A stretch of DNA of 64,000 bases from Enterocloster clostridioformis (GTDB lineage Bacteria; Bacillota; Clostridia; Lachnospirales; Lachnospiraceae). The translations under genes were made by a program, and so were the position numbers. Positions within the stretch are counted from its first letter, which is position 1, and each line of letters opens with the position of its first letter. Location of the stretch: NCBI RefSeq assembly GCF_020297485.1, contig NZ_JAIWZC010000001.1:372001-436000 (forward strand), given 5' to 3'. The notes beneath the pieces are model-generated. The model worked only from the letters and a program-made list of their open reading frames with translations. It was not told where the DNA came from and ran no database searches. Shown here piece after piece: positions 1 to 11,227 of the stretch.

Positions 1-290
1 AAAGTCATTAGCTGTCATTGGAAATGCAACTACGGAAATGTGTAAGCCCCTGCTTATGGAAATTGGAAGGACAATAGGGGCATACGAGCGTCAGATTGCA
101 AGGCAGAATGCCTCAAATAAGGCAAGAGAAAAAGCGGCTGGGGAGTATATTGGAAGCCATGAGGAAAATGTTGAAAAAGGACTTGCAAATGCACCAGAAG
201 CAGACTATAATGCTTTAAAGCGTGAAAGCGAAACAACTATAGAAAAACCAAGGGAAACTGAAAATTATACAGAAATGGAGGGCATTGCCA

Positions 291-641
291 ATGAAACTGA
301 CATACGAAAAGAACGGGGATTATCTGATTCCGAACCTGACAGCGAACGAGGAGCCGGAACAGGCACTGACCAAGTACGGACTGATGAGGAAGAACTTTCT
401 GAAGGAACACAGGAGAGGGATTTATCAGGGAATGATACTGACAGGGGAACTGAAAGCACATTGTCTGCAGGTACAGGAGCAGGCAGAACAGAGAATGGAA
501 CTTCTGACCGGACAGATGGCGAAGTCGGAGGGAGTGAACGAGGAACTGAAAGCAGCCGATCAGATGGGCTGGGTAGCGAAGATGAACAACATCAGACACT
601 CAGCGGAGGAAATCGTGCTGACAGAACTGATCTACATTTAA
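291..641 (+). CDS. tnpV: TnpV-like protein in a different frame inside the helicase gene
   Basis: A 116-residue frame starts at ATG 291, with GGAGGG at 277-282 and 8 bases of spacing, and ends at 641. It lies entirely inside the helicase/methylase frame but one frame over. The product aligns along its whole length with the free-standing TnpV at 7248-7622: both carry GDYLIP near the start, a matching middle with EQA/EEEQA and LKAAD/LKAEN, and [22 protein letters not shown] at the end. TnpV is a small protein of Tn4451-type elements with no proven activity. Either it is a working overlapping gene or the helicase linker arose by reading an old tnpV out of frame. Homology is clear; expression is inferred from the ribosome site. 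Confidence 0.7.
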   Translation: MKLTYEKNGDYLIPNLTANEEPEQALTKYGLMRKNFLKEHRRGIYQGMILTGELKAHCLQVQEQAEQRMELLTGQMAKSEGVNEELKAADQMGWVAKMNNIRHSAEEIVLTELIYI

Positions 642-3600
642 GCAGTGAGGAACAAGCTAATATTACCATGCAGGAGCCGGATAGTGACAGCAATTCATTA
701 TCCGGTTCTTTTTCGGATAAAACCGAAGATTTCACAGAGCTTCAAAAGGGAATCTTATGTTTTGATAATCACCTTATCCATAAAAGACCGGAGATTGCGG
801 GATATTTCCAGTCAGAGCAGGATGCGGTTTTACAGACGGAGTATCTGAAAAATTCTTTCCGTATGGAGGAATTTACAGAGCTGTATATTGGGGATGTAAG
901 AGCCGGGTATCGAGCTGATGAGGACGGGCTTACCATGTGGAAAGGCAATTATCTGACCCGTGAAGCAGAGAGCAGGTTGTCATGGGAAGATGCAAGATAC
1001 TGGGTCGATTCTTATATCGAGGATGGTGTCTATTTACTTCCGGGGGAAGTGGCAGAGCAGATTGATACAGACGGAATGTTCAAACAGCTTGATCTTTTTA
1101 CCATGTTTTCGGAGCAGGTCGGCAACATTGCCATGAAGCAGGCAGAAGAAAAAAGTGTTATGCCGACAGGCTTTGTACTGCCGGAGAAACAGATTGATGA
1201 TATTTTAAGAAGCGGCGGAGGCAGGGATGACAGCCGCAAGCGTATTTATGCCAAGTACCAACAGAGAAAGACGGCGGAAGAAATGACTGCCTTTCTGAAA
1301 AAAGAGTATGGAACCACCGGAAAAGGCTTTGAGTTTGACGGAAAGCAGATAGCCGTATGGTTTGATGAAGGCGGCATGCGTGTTGGATACGGTACGTCAG
1401 CAACGGAGCATCCGATACTCACGATGGAATGGAAAGAGATTGAGCAGAATATCCGCAGGCAGGTAGAGAATGGCACATATATGGGTGCAAATGAAGCTTA
1501 TCTTGTGGATGAGGTGGAGCGTAGCAGGATTGCAAACCATTTATTTTTCTTTTTCCGTGACGGTATGGGAGAAATGCCGGAAGAATTGGAATTAAAGGCG
1601 GGCAATTACCCGGATGCCCATGCAAGACTGGTGGAACTTCTTTCTACACCGGAAGAGGTGGAGAGGATAGCTGCCCACATGGATCATGCTCTGCATCAGT
1701 TGGAAACCGGAGAAAAAAGCCTGCGTTTCCGTTCTGTTATGCCAAAAGAGGAGCTTCGTGCCGAACTCGATAACCTTCTGGTAGACAGGCTGACATTTCC
1801 AGCTGCTGAACATGTGGAAATTAAACACGAGGATTTTATCACGCAGGATGAGATTGACCACAGGCTTGGCAGGGGAAGTGGTTTTTCAAATGGGTCTTTT
1901 CGTATTTATGATTATTTTAAGGAAGGGCATGACAGCAAAGAAGCAGCTAATTTCTTAAAGAATGAATATGGAACAGGCGGCAGTAGCCATGCACTTGCCG
2001 GAGCTGACCACAGCTATGAGGATCATGATGCAAAAGGAATAAAGCTGAAAAAGGGAAATATCGGAAAACCATACGCAGAAGTGCTGTTGTCCTGGAAGGT
2101 TGTGGAGAAACGTATCCGAAAGCTCATTGAAGAAGATAAGTATTTATCTACGGAAGGAAAAGAAGCCTATGTACAGTACAGAGTGGAGCAGGAGCAGAAG
2201 GCTTTGGAGCAGGCACAGGCAAAGATGGAGCATGAAACCAAGGTAGCCTGTAAGAATGCCATTGAAAAGGCAATCGCTGAGAAGTTTGACGGGTATCGTC
2301 TGCCAAAGGATACAGCGGAGGGAGTCATTCAGGAATATGGCTCTGAACGAGTAAGTTATGTGCTTGCCAATTCTGTCATGCACAAAAGGCAGGATGGACG
2401 GTTTTCTCCGGAGAATAAGGAGTGGGCAAAAGCTATTGAGCCTTATGCCATGGTGAAAAATGAGGATATGGTTGTGGATTCCCACCCGGCTGTATTAAAT
2501 GGATTTATCAACCAGACAAGACGGTATATCGAGCAGGAGAAAGAGCTTGCGGCACAGGCGGCTGAGAAAATCACGATTGATGGACAGGAGTGCATCAAAG
2601 TCGATGAATGGGGGACTGAGGAAGAAACCTATGTGCTTGGAAATTCCGTAACAGATAATCAATTTTTTTATGCAGAGGTAAATGGTGTTGCCTTTGAGTA
2701 CGATTATCAGCCACAGCGGGGAGAAGTCGAGGAAGATTATCTCAACGAGATGACGGAAAGGGATATAGACCGTCACGAAACAGAGGTGTTTACACAGATT
2801 GAAGGAAGCGAAGATTATCCTGAAGGTGTTGAGGAATCACCATTAACGGCAGAGGATGTGCAAAATCTGGTTCTGATTAACAGGGAGTATTCTGCAGGGA
2901 CCAGAACCACGGTTTATGATTTTGGGTGCGATATTCGTGGAGAACATGACACATTGCAATATACCTTAGAGCATCACGATGATGGGGAAGGTTTTACCAT
3001 TCATACGCAGAAGGATGATATTTGGGAACGGATGTCTGAGCCGGAACTTGAGCGTCTTGAGGGCATTATCAGCCGTGAAGCTTTGTATTTTAAATACCAT
3101 GATAAAATAGCAGATGCAAAAAGCGTAGAGGATATGGAGGAGATTCAGTTCAGTATTATGGAAGATGAGTCTCCTTATTTTTCGGCAGTTTCAGATAGGG
3201 TATGGAAAGAATTTAGCCAGAAGGAAAAAGAGCTGTCTGGAGAAAATAGGGAAACTTCCGGACAGGATGTCCAAAAGCCGGAGGAAGTGTCAGACACACC
3301 ATTAGAGCCGGATATCAAAGTACCCGTGAAGCAGGCAGAACCGCAGATTGATAAGACCGGAGCTGTCAATTTCCGTATCACGGATGATGATTTAGGAATT
3401 GGTACTGCAAAGGAAAAATTCCGCAGAAATGTGGAAGCCATACGCACGTTAGAGAAAATAGAAAGCGAGAACCGTATCGCAACACCGGAGGAACAGGAGA
3501 TTTTATCTCAGTATGTTGGCTGGGGCGGGCTTGCGGATGCCTTTGATGAAAGCAAGAGTGCCTGGGCAAATGAATATCAGGAATTAAAGGGACTGTTATC

Positions 3601-6600
3601 GGAACAGGAGTATTCTTCGGCAAGGGAGAGTACCTTAAATGCCCATTATACAAGCCCTGCCATAATCCGCAGTATCTATGATGCCTTGGAAAAAATGGGA
3701 TTTGAAAAAGGAAATGTGCTGGAGCCGGCAATGGGTATCGGAAATTTCTTCGGAATGCTACCGGAGAAGATGCAGGAGAGCAGACTATACGGTGTGGAGC
3801 TTGACGGCATTACGGGGAGGATTGCAAAGCAGCTATATCCGAATGCCGACATTAAAATCACAGGCTTTGAAAAGACAGATTATCCGAACGATTTCTTTGA
3901 TGTGGCAATCGGAAATGTGCCATTCGGACAGTATAAGGTGGCGGATAAGCAGTATGACAAGCAGAATTTTTTAATCCATGACTATTTCTTTGCAAAGACC
4001 CTGGATAAGGTTCGTCCCGGCGGTGTGGTTGCCTTTGTTACCAGCAAGGGAACGATGGACAAGAAAAGTCCGGAGGTCAGAAAATATCTTGCACAGAGAG
4101 CAGAGCTTCTTGGTGCGGTCAGACTGCCCAACACAGCATTTAAGGAGAATGCCGGAACAGAGGTCACTTCTGATATTTTGTTCTTAAAGAAGCGTGACCG
4201 TGTGATGGATTTGGAGCCGGACTGGGTGCATCTGTCAGAGGATGGGAACGGCATTGCCATGAACAGCTATTTTGCCGAACACCCGGAAATGATCGTGGGA
4301 AAAATGGAAATGGTCAGCGGACCGTATGGCATGGAAAGTACCTGTATGCCCGATACTACAAGACCATTTGCACAGCAGCTGCAGGAAGCAGTCAGCCATA
4401 TTGATGGAGAGATAGAAGCGGTGGAACTGGATGAGCTGGCAGATGAGCTTGCGGATACAACTATTCCAGCGGATCCGGATGTCAAGAATTACAGCTATAC
4501 TCTTGTGGATGACAAGGTGTATTATCGTGAAAATTCCATTATGAAGCCTGTGGATATGTCCGATTCCATGCAGGAACGTATCAAGGGCATGGTGGGTATC
4601 CGAAACTGTACGCAGGAGCTTATCAATCTGCAATTAGAGGAATATCCGGATACAGTAATCAAGGAAAAGCAGGCGGAGTTAAACAGCTTATATGATGCTT
4701 TTTCCAAGAAACACGGTCTGATCAACTCGCAGACCAACAAAAGAGCATTTAATCAGGACAGCAGCTATTGTCTGTTGTGTTCTCTTGAAAAATTGGACGA
4801 TGAGGGCAATTTCAAGGGCAAAGCGGATATGTTCACGAAGCGTACCATTAAAAAGGCAGAGGTTGTCACAAGTGTGGATACGGCAAGTGAAGCATTGGCA
4901 GTATCCTTGTCGGAAAAAGCAAGGGTTGATCTCGATTACATGGCAGAGCTGACCGGAAAAGATGTGGATACGGTAAAGGAGGAGCTGACAGGAATTATAT
5001 TTCAGAACCCATTGACGGATAAATGGGAAACAGCGGATGAGTATCTGAGTGGAAATGTCCGTGACAAACTGGAAACAGCAAAGGTCTATGCAGAGAGCCA
5101 CCCGGAATACGCCGTGAATGTGCAGGCACTTACACAGGTACAGCCGAAGGAACTGGATGCCAGCGAGATTGAGGTGCGTATCGGTGCCACATGGATTGAC
5201 CCGAAGTATATTGAGGATTTTATGGGGGAGACCTTTGAAACGCCGCAGCATTTGTTAGACAGGAATGTCGTAGGAGTCCAGTATTCCGATGTGACAGGAC
5301 AGTGGAACATAAAGGGCAAAAATGCGGACTATGGAAATTCCCTTGTAAATATGACCTACGGTACAAGCCGGAGAAATGCCTATACCATTCTGGAGGATTC
5401 CCTTAATTTAAAGGACAGCCGTGTTTACGATACCATAGAGGAGGACGGCAAGGAAAAGAGAGTCTTAAATAAAAAGGAAACCACCATTGCATCACAGAAG
5501 CAGGAAGCCATAAGGGAAGCATTTAAGGACTGGGTGTTCCGTGATCCGGAACGCAGACAGGTACTTGTGGCAAAATACAACCAGCTTTTCAATTCCACAA
5601 GACCAAGGGAATATGACGGTTCACATCTGAAATTCCCCGGCATGACACCGGATATTGAGTTAAAGCCTCACCAGAAAAATGCGGTGGCTCATGTACTTTA
5701 CGGAGATAATACCCTGCTTGCCCATTGTGTGGGAGCCGGAAAGACTTTTGAAATGACAGCGGCAGCCATGGAGAGCAAGCGTCTAGGATTATGTCAAAAG
5801 AGCCTGTTTGTGGTTCCGAACCATTTGACGGAGCAGTGGGCAAGTGATTTTTTGCGGTTATATCCCGGAGCCAATATCCTTGCTGCAACAAAGAAAGACT
5901 TTGAGCCTGCCAACCGTAAGAAATTCTGTTCCAGAATAGCCACGGGAGATTATGATGCGGTTATTATCGGGCATAGTCAGTTTGAGAAAATTCCGCTTTC
6001 ACAGGAAAGACAGGTAGCCATTATTGAAAGGCAGATTGATGAGATAGAGCTTGCCATTGCACAGGCAAAAGCCGACAACGGAGAACGCTACACCATTAAG
6101 CAGATGGAGAAATCAAGAAAATCACTTCTTACAAGGCTTGAAAAGCTGAATGATGCATCAAGGAAAGATAATGTAGTGACCTTTGAGCAGCTTGGCGTGG
6201 ACAGGCTTTTCGTGGATGAGAGCCATAATTACAAAAATCTGTTTCTTTATACCAAGATGCGAAATGTGGCGGGAATCGCACAGTCAGAGGCACAGAAATC
6301 CTCGGATATGTTTGCAAAGTGTCAGTATCTTGATGAATTGACAGGCGGTAAGGGTGTAACTTTTGCGACAGGTACGCCGATTTCAAACAGTATGACAGAG
6401 CTTTATACCAATATGCGTTACCTTCAGTATGGTACGCTTCAGAAGCTGGGACTGGGACATTTTGACAGTTGGGCATCCTCTTTTGGAGAAACGCAGACAG
6501 CCATAGAGCTTGCACCGGAGGGAACCGGATACCGGGCAAAGACAAGGTTTGCAAAGTTCTTTAATCTCCCGGAGCTGATTGCACTTTTTAAGGAGAGTGC

Positions 6601-7185
6601 GGATATTCAGACACCGGATATGCTAAATCTTCCTGTGCCGGAAGCAGAGTATGAAAATGTGGTGCTAAAGCCAAGTGAATATCAAAAGGACATGGTGGCA
6701 TCTTTGGCAGAAAGGGCAGAAGCCGTGCGTGACAGACAGGTACAGCCTTATGAGGACAATATGCTAAAGATTACCAATGACGGAAGAAAGCTGGCATTAG
6801 ACCAGAGACTTATCAATGATATGTTGCCGGATGATGAAAATTCAAAGGCAAGCAACTGTGTGGAAAAGGCATTTGAAATATGGGAGCAGACAAAGGAGCA
6901 GAAATCAACGCAGCTTATTTTCTGTGACCTGTCAACACCGAAAGGAGATGGTACATTTAATGTTTATGAGGACATCCGAAACAAGCTGATAGAAAAGGGT
7001 GTCCCACCGGAAGAAATCGCATTTATACATGAAGCAAATACGGAGCTTAGGAAAGCGGAGCTGTTCGGAAAAGTAAGAAGCGGACAGGTCCGTTTTTTGC
7101 TTGGTTCCACACAGAAGATGGGAGCCGGAACCAATGTGCAGGACAGACTTATCGCACTGCACCACCTTGATGTGCCTTGGCGTCC

Positions 7186-7196
7186 TTCTGATGTAG
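7186..7196. other. left attachment junction (GA core at 7190-7191)
   Basis: Host sequence CTTCTGA ends at the GA and element sequence TGTAGGACGG begins. The site lies in the codon for Asp of the helicase motif WRPSD. Position follows from comparing both ends with the reconstructed gene. Confidence 0.88.
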
Positions 7197-7247
7197 GACG
7201 GATTTTGCGGACATTCAAAATAAAAAAGAATGTGGAGGTAACAGACA

Positions 7248-7622
7248 ATGGCAAAATCATTATTTGAGGAACTGGGCGGCAAATACGAAAGGCAAGGGGA
7301 TTATTTGATACCGTGCTTAACTGTACCCGCCGAAGAAGAACAGGCAATAGGCATCTGGGGGCAACGGCATTTAGATTATCTAAAACAGTACCGTAAAGTT
7401 ACATACACCAATCTTCTTACAAGCGGCAGGCTAAACGCCTACCTTGCCGACATCAACAGACAGGCACAGGAACGCTTTGAAAGGCTCATAGAGGGTATGA
7501 AACAGGCACAGGGCATAACGGAACAGCTAAAGGCAGAAAACGCCTTAGAATGGACAGGATGCCTCAATAACATAAGGGCTTGTGCGAGGGAGATTGTGGA
7601 AAAGGAAATTATTTTTGCATAA
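7248..7622 (+). CDS. tnpV: TnpV family protein of the tet(O) element
   Basis: A 124-residue protein starting at ATG 7248 behind GGAGG with 9 bases of spacing. It is the first gene of the inserted element and is homologous to the frame at 291-641. TnpV-type proteins are a recurrent small gene in Tn4451/Tn4453 relatives, with no known reaction. The charged, helix-rich sequence has no membrane segment or catalytic motif that I recognise. The broken helicase frame runs 20 bases into it. It ends 13 bases before a terminator, so it is probably its own transcription unit or read from the helicase promoter. Confidence 0.85.
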   Translation: MAKSLFEELGGKYERQGDYLIPCLTVPAEEEQAIGIWGQRHLDYLKQYRKVTYTNLLTSGRLNAYLADINRQAQERFERLIEGMKQAQGITEQLKAENALEWTGCLNNIRACAREIVEKEIIFA

Positions 7623-7634
7623 ACAGATGATTAG

Positions 7635-7663
7635 TGGCAGGGGGAAATCCTGCCGCTTTTTCT
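7635..7663 (+). terminator. terminator after tnpV
   Basis: Stem GGCAGG (7636-7641) pairs with CCTGCC (7649-7654), followed by a T-rich run. It separates tnpV from the tet(O) transcription unit. Confidence 0.8.
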
Positions 7664-7679
7664 GCTTTAGTTTGTCAGC

Positions 7680-7708
7680 TTGACAAATAAAGGGTTAAGG
7701 AATATAAT
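7680..7708 (+). promoter_or_regulatory. tet(O) promoter
   Basis: TTGACA at 7680-7685 and TATAAT at 7703-7708 are separated by 17 bases, a perfect housekeeping sigma promoter. It drives the leader and tet(O). Confidence 0.88.
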
Positions 7709-7740
7709 TAGATTCAGTATTATACAAGGAGTTAATAAAT

Positions 7741-7951
7741 ATGCGGCAAGGTATTCTTAAATAAACTGTCAATTTGATAGTGGGAACAAAAAGTAGCAGT
7801 CCCGTTTCACTTTTAATATGGGGCTTAGTTTTTTGTACCCAGTTTAAGAATACTTTTATCATGTAATTTTATATGCCCGAAAACATATAAGTGTTTTGGG
7901 GCTATTGGAGTTATTTACCCAGTGATAGGAGTATTTATCACTGGGTATTTT
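7741..7951 (+). promoter_or_regulatory. tet(O) leader: short leader peptide and transcription attenuator
   Basis: A ribosome site (AAGGAG) precedes a 7-codon leader, MRQGILK (7741-7764). Its codons can pair with a downstream segment: GTATTCTTAAA near 7751 against TTTAAGAATAC near 7843. A terminator follows, ACCCAGTGATA (7917-7927) with TATCACTGGGT (7936-7946) and T-run. This is the layout known for tet(M)-type attenuation, in which tetracycline-slowed translation of the leader alters folding and allows read-through. The whole 7623-7988 gap is explained by this and the terminator and promoter before it. Confidence 0.82.
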
Positions 7952-7988
7952 TATGCCCTTTTTTGGGTGTTGATAGGAGGAAAATCAC

Positions 7989-9908
7989 ATGAAAATAATT
8001 AACTTAGGCATTCTGGCTCACGTTGACGCAGGAAAGACAACATTAACGGAAAGTTTATTGTATACCAGTGGTGCAATTGCAGAACTAGGGAGCGTAGATG
8101 AAGGCACAACAAGGACAGATACAATGAATTTGGAGCGTCAAAGGGGAATCACTATCCAGACAGCAGTGACATCTTTTCAGTGGGAGGATGTAAAAGTCAA
8201 CATTATAGATACGCCAGGCCATATGGATTTTTTGGCGGAAGTATACCGTTCTTTATCCGTATTAGACGGAGCAGTATTATTAGTTTCTGCAAAGGATGGC
8301 ATACAGGCACAGACCCGTATACTGTTTCATGCACTACAGATAATGAAGATTCCGACAATTTTTTTCATCAATAAAATTGACCAAGAGGGGATTGATTTGC
8401 CAATGGTATATCGGGAAATGAAAGCAAAGCTTTCTTCGGAAATTATAGTGAAGCAAAAGGTTGGGCAGCATCCCCATATAAATGTAACGGACAATGACGA
8501 TATGGAACAGTGGGATGCGGTAATTATGGGAAACGATGAACTATTAGAGAAATATATGTCAGGGAAACCGTTTAAAATGTCAGAACTGGAACAGGAAGAA
8601 AACAGGAGATTCCAAAACGGAACGTTATTTCCCGTTTATCACGGAAGCGCTAAAAACAATCTGGGGATTCGGCAGCTTATAGAAGTAATTGCCAGTAAAT
8701 TTTATTCATCAACGCCTGAAGGTCAATCTGAACTATGCGGGCAGGTTTTTAAGATTGAATATTCAGAGAAAAGGCGGCGTTTTGTTTATGTGCGTATATA
8801 TAGCGGAACATTGCATTTGAGGGATGTTATTAGAATATCTGAAAAAGAGAAAATAAAAATCACAGAGATGTGTGTTCCGACAAACGGTGAATTATATTCA
8901 TCCGATACAGCCTGCTCTGGTGATATTGTAATTTTACCAAATGATGTTTTGCAGCTAAACAGTATTTTGGGGAACGAAATACTGTTGCCGCAGAGAAAAT
9001 TTATTGAAAATCCTCTCCCTATGCTCCAAACAACGATTGCAGTAAAGAAATCTGAACAGCGGGAAATATTGCTTGGGGCACTTACAGAAATTTCAGATGG
9101 CGACCCTCTTTTAAAATATTATGTGGATACTACAACGCATGAGATTATACTTTCTTTTTTGGGGAATGTGCAGATGGAAGTCATTTGTGCCATCCTTGAG
9201 GAAAAATATCATGTGGAGGCAGAAATAAAAGAGCCTACTGTTATATATATGGAAAGACCGCTTAGAAAAGCAGAATATACCATCCACATAGAAGTCCCGC
9301 CAAATCCTTTCTGGGCTTCTGTCGGGTTGTCCATAGAGCCGCTCCCTATTGGAAGCGGAGTGCAGTATGAAAGCAGAGTTTCACTTGGATATTTAAATCA
9401 ATCGTTCCAAAATGCGGTTATGGAGGGGGTTCTTTATGGCTGCGAGCAGGGGCTGTATGGATGGAAAGTGACAGACTGTAAAATCTGTTTTGAATATGGA
9501 TTGTATTATAGTCCTGTAAGTACCCCCGCAGACTTTCGGCTGCTTTCCCCTATCGTATTGGAGCAGGCTTTAAAAAAAGCAGGGACAGAACTATTAGAGC
9601 CATATCTCCACTTTGAAATTTATGCACCGCAGGAATATCTCTCACGGGCGTATCATGATGCTCCAAGGTATTGTGCAGATATTGTAAGTACTCAGATAAA
9701 GAATGACGAGGTCATTCTGAAAGGAGAAATCCCTGCTAGATGTATTCAAGAATACAGGAACGATTTAACTTATTTCACAAATGGGCAGGGAGTCTGCTTG
9801 ACAGAGTTAAAAGGATACCAGCCAGCTATTGGTAAATTTATTTGCCAACCCCGCCGCCCGAATAGCCGTATAGATAAGGTTCGGCATATGTTCCACAAGT
9901 TAGCTTAA
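7989..9908 (+). CDS. tet(O): ribosomal protection tetracycline resistance protein Tet(O)
   Basis: A 639-residue elongation-factor-G-like GTPase that removes tetracycline from the ribosome. G1 AHVDAGKT (residues 10-17), G3 DTPGH and G4 NKID are all intact, and the length is exactly that of Tet(O). The sequence matches Tet(O) as I remember it far better than Tet(W) or Tet(M), for example [18 protein letters not shown] and [10 protein letters not shown], with a few substitutions such as [10 protein letters not shown] near the N-terminus. The start follows AGGAGGAAAATCAC. It is controlled by the attenuated leader upstream. A mosaic origin cannot be excluded without alignment. Confidence 0.95.
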   Translation: MKIINLGILAHVDAGKTTLTESLLYTSGAIAELGSVDEGTTRTDTMNLERQRGITIQTAVTSFQWEDVKVNIIDTPGHMDFLAEVYRSLSVLDGAVLLVSAKDGIQAQTRILFHALQIMKIPTIFFINKIDQEGIDLPMVYREMKAKLSSEIIVKQKVGQHPHINVTDNDDMEQWDAVIMGNDELLEKYMSGKPFKMSELEQEENRRFQNGTLFPVYHGSAKNNLGIRQLIEVIASKFYSSTPEGQSELCGQVFKIEYSEKRRRFVYVRIYSGTLHLRDVIRISEKEKIKITEMCVPTNGELYSSDTACSGDIVILPNDVLQLNSILGNEILLPQRKFIENPLPMLQTTIAVKKSEQREILLGALTEISDGDPLLKYYVDTTTHEIILSFLGNVQMEVICAILEEKYHVEAEIKEPTVIYMERPLRKAEYTIHIEVPPNPFWASVGLSIEPLPIGSGVQYESRVSLGYLNQSFQNAVMEGVLYGCEQGLYGWKVTDCKICFEYGLYYSPVSTPADFRLLSPIVLEQALKKAGTELLEPYLHFEIYAPQEYLSRAYHDAPRYCADIVSTQIKNDEVILKGEIPARCIQEYRNDLTYFTNGQGVCLTELKGYQPAIGKFICQPRRPNSRIDKVRHMFHKLA

Positions 9909-9959
9909 CAGCTTGCAAAAGTCATATAAAATGAGATTTGAAAGGATTAGAGACTAATT

Positions 9960-10133
9960 ATGATGAAATGCGAATGGATATTGTGTCCTGTTTGTGGGAG
10001 CAAAACCCGTAATAAAATTAGGAAGGACACTGTTTTGGAGAATTATCCCCTTTATTGTCCAAAATGCAGACAAGAAAGATTGATTAAAGTTGACAACTTG
10101 AAGATAACTGTCATCAAAGAGCCAGACGCTTAA
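9960..10133 (+). CDS. cysteine-rich KTR-type small zinc-ribbon protein
   Basis: A 57-residue product starting at ATG 9960 (a second ATG follows at 9963). It has two CxxC knuckles, CPVCGSKTRNKIR and YCPKCRQE, typical of the small cysteine-rich KTR family often found just downstream of ribosomal-protection tet genes. It lies 51 bases after tet(O) and ends at a strong terminator, so it is probably co-transcribed with tet(O). Function unknown; zinc binding is inferred from the cysteines. Confidence 0.8.
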   Translation: MMKCEWILCPVCGSKTRNKIRKDTVLENYPLYCPKCRQERLIKVDNLKITVIKEPDA

Positions 10134-10138
10134 GACGC

Positions 10139-10186
10139 AGAGCCGATGAAATTGTGGAACAATTCACGAATCATCGGCTCTTTTTG
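10139..10186 (+). terminator. terminator of the tet(O) unit
   Basis: AGAGCCGATGA (10139-10149) pairs perfectly with TCATCGGCTCT (10171-10181), followed by TTTTT. Confidence 0.9.
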
Positions 10187-10620
10187 TTTCGTATTTGAAA
10201 GAACAAACTCACCAAATAAAAAAAACGATATTCGGGTGGGTTATTTTGTTATACCCTAAATTACCCTCTGAATTTGTTTTTAAATTTGGAGGGATTTTTT
10301 TATGTCCTTTTTTCGGGCAGTTATCTATCTGCTCATACGAAGCAAAATTTATCAATACATAGCATATCAGAGAACGGCAGGAAACCAGTTAAAAAAATTT
10401 CTGCCAGTGCAACGGTACTTCTCACCTTGAAAGTAGAAGTACAATCTCCATACAATAGAATTACTATTTCCTATAACCGTAAAGGTCACAGAGCCTTTGC
10501 GGTTTTTCTTTTGTCGATTTTTGTTGGAAAGTGCCGTAGGGCTGTTTCTGATATGCGGTGTCGTTCTCCGCCTCTCCATCTGGATTTTTTACATTTCAAA
10601 AATTCAGATGGGAGGTATTT
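10187..10620. other. gene-free leader region with two further terminator-like hairpins
   Basis: No convincing gene is seen. Two hairpins with T-runs occur: CCCTC...GAGGG (10264-10293) and AACCGTAAAGG...CCTTTGCGGTT (10475-10504, T-run to about 10512). They sit between tet(O) and the sigma-like gene at 10621, whose ribosome site is GGGAGG. The region may be an attenuating leader for that gene. Confidence 0.45.
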
Positions 10621-11133
10621 ATGGTGAAATATGCACCAAGAAAGGTATATATCAGAGAAAGTGGCGGCTATGTGGAATTATCCTACACGGAGTTCTGCCG
10701 TTGCAGGGAATCCGACCAGACCTATATGGACAAGCTGTTTATCCCCATTCAAGGCTGTCTGCTTGAAGTCGTGAGGGAGCAATACACAGACTTCTACCGT
10801 GACAAGGAACGGTGGCGTTATCTGCAAAAATTAGATACAAAGAATAGACTGCTATCTCTCGACGGATTTACGGACAGCGAGGGGAATCCTCTGGACTTTA
10901 TCACTGATGAAGCGGTGGACATTGCAGAAACCGTTGTCAATGCGGTCATGGTGGACAGGCTGAAAGCCGCCCTGCCTTTGCTGTCGGATAGTGAACAGGA
11001 GCTGATACAGGCAATCTTTTTTGACGGACTTTCCGAGCGTGAAGTCGGGGCGAGGTTGGGCATAACCCAGAGCGTTGTAAACAAACGCAAAGCCAGAATC
11101 CTAATAAAACTAAGAAAGATAATAGAAAATTAA
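10621..11133 (+). CDS. sigma-70 region-4-like regulatory protein
   Basis: 170 residues, starting at ATG 10621 behind GGGAGGTATTT. The C-terminal third (about 118-170) is a region-4 helix-turn-helix: ELIQAIFFDGLSEREVGARL followed by a GITQSVVNKRKAR recognition helix. The N-terminal half has the style of RNA polymerase sigma-like proteins of Firmicute ICEs. No region 2 is visible, so it is probably an activator or accessory regulator rather than a full sigma factor. It likely controls mobility genes of this element; its target is unknown. Confidence 0.75.
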   Translation: MVKYAPRKVYIRESGGYVELSYTEFCRCRESDQTYMDKLFIPIQGCLLEVVREQYTDFYRDKERWRYLQKLDTKNRLLSLDGFTDSEGNPLDFITDEAVDIAETVVNAVMVDRLKAALPLLSDSEQELIQAIFFDGLSEREVGARLGITQSVVNKRKARILIKLRKIIEN

Positions 11134-11147
11134 AATTTAAGGCGTTC

Positions 11148-11189
11148 AGCCCCCTTGTTTTTTCCTTTGGGAAGATGAGGGGGCTTTTC
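11148..11189 (+). terminator. terminator after the sigma-like gene
   Basis: AGCCCCCT (11148-11155) pairs with AGGGGGCT (11178-11185), followed by TTTTCT. Confidence 0.75.
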
Positions 11190-11227
11190 TCTGCCCTCTC
11201 AATCAATTCTGATTGGAGGAAGTAAGA

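Larger units (their letters stand above)
2..7267 (+). pseudogene. SNF2 helicase / N6-DNA-methylase polyvalent protein, 5' part (split by the tet(O) element)
   Basis: The frame is open at the left edge, so the gene starts outside the window. Counting from the Met at 38: a low-complexity Ser/Glu/Asp/Gly linker (about 83-202), two related modules of about 100 residues (near 390 and 600), a DUF3849-like part (near 740), an N6-adenine methylase domain with LEPAMGIG (about 1227) and GNVPFG in place of NPPY (about 1291), then a superfamily-2 helicase with GAGKT (about 1898), DESHN (about 2060) and [11 protein letters not shown] (about 2355). Such giant proteins travel with Tn1549-type ICEs and are thought to process or protect element DNA; their exact role is unproven. 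The genuine sequence stops in helicase motif VI at 7191. The last 26 codons belong to the inserted element. The rest of the gene is at 18195-19314. Confidence 0.88.

Noticed and set aside
4688..5251. A 187-codon open frame on the minus strand within the helicase gene
   Set aside because: It mirrors the codon pattern of the forward gene, has no ribosome site and reads as Cys/Leu/His-rich low-quality protein. The forward frame matches the helicase/methylase family throughout.
7989..9908. Tet(W) or Tet(M) as the tet gene identity
   Set aside because: The 639-residue length and signature stretches such as the EDVKVN segment agree with Tet(O). Tet(W) has a different N-terminal half as I recall it.
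10274..10627. A 117-codon plus-strand frame before the sigma-like gene
   Set aside because: It spans two terminator hairpins, has no good start context and shows no domain. Treated as leader DNA.
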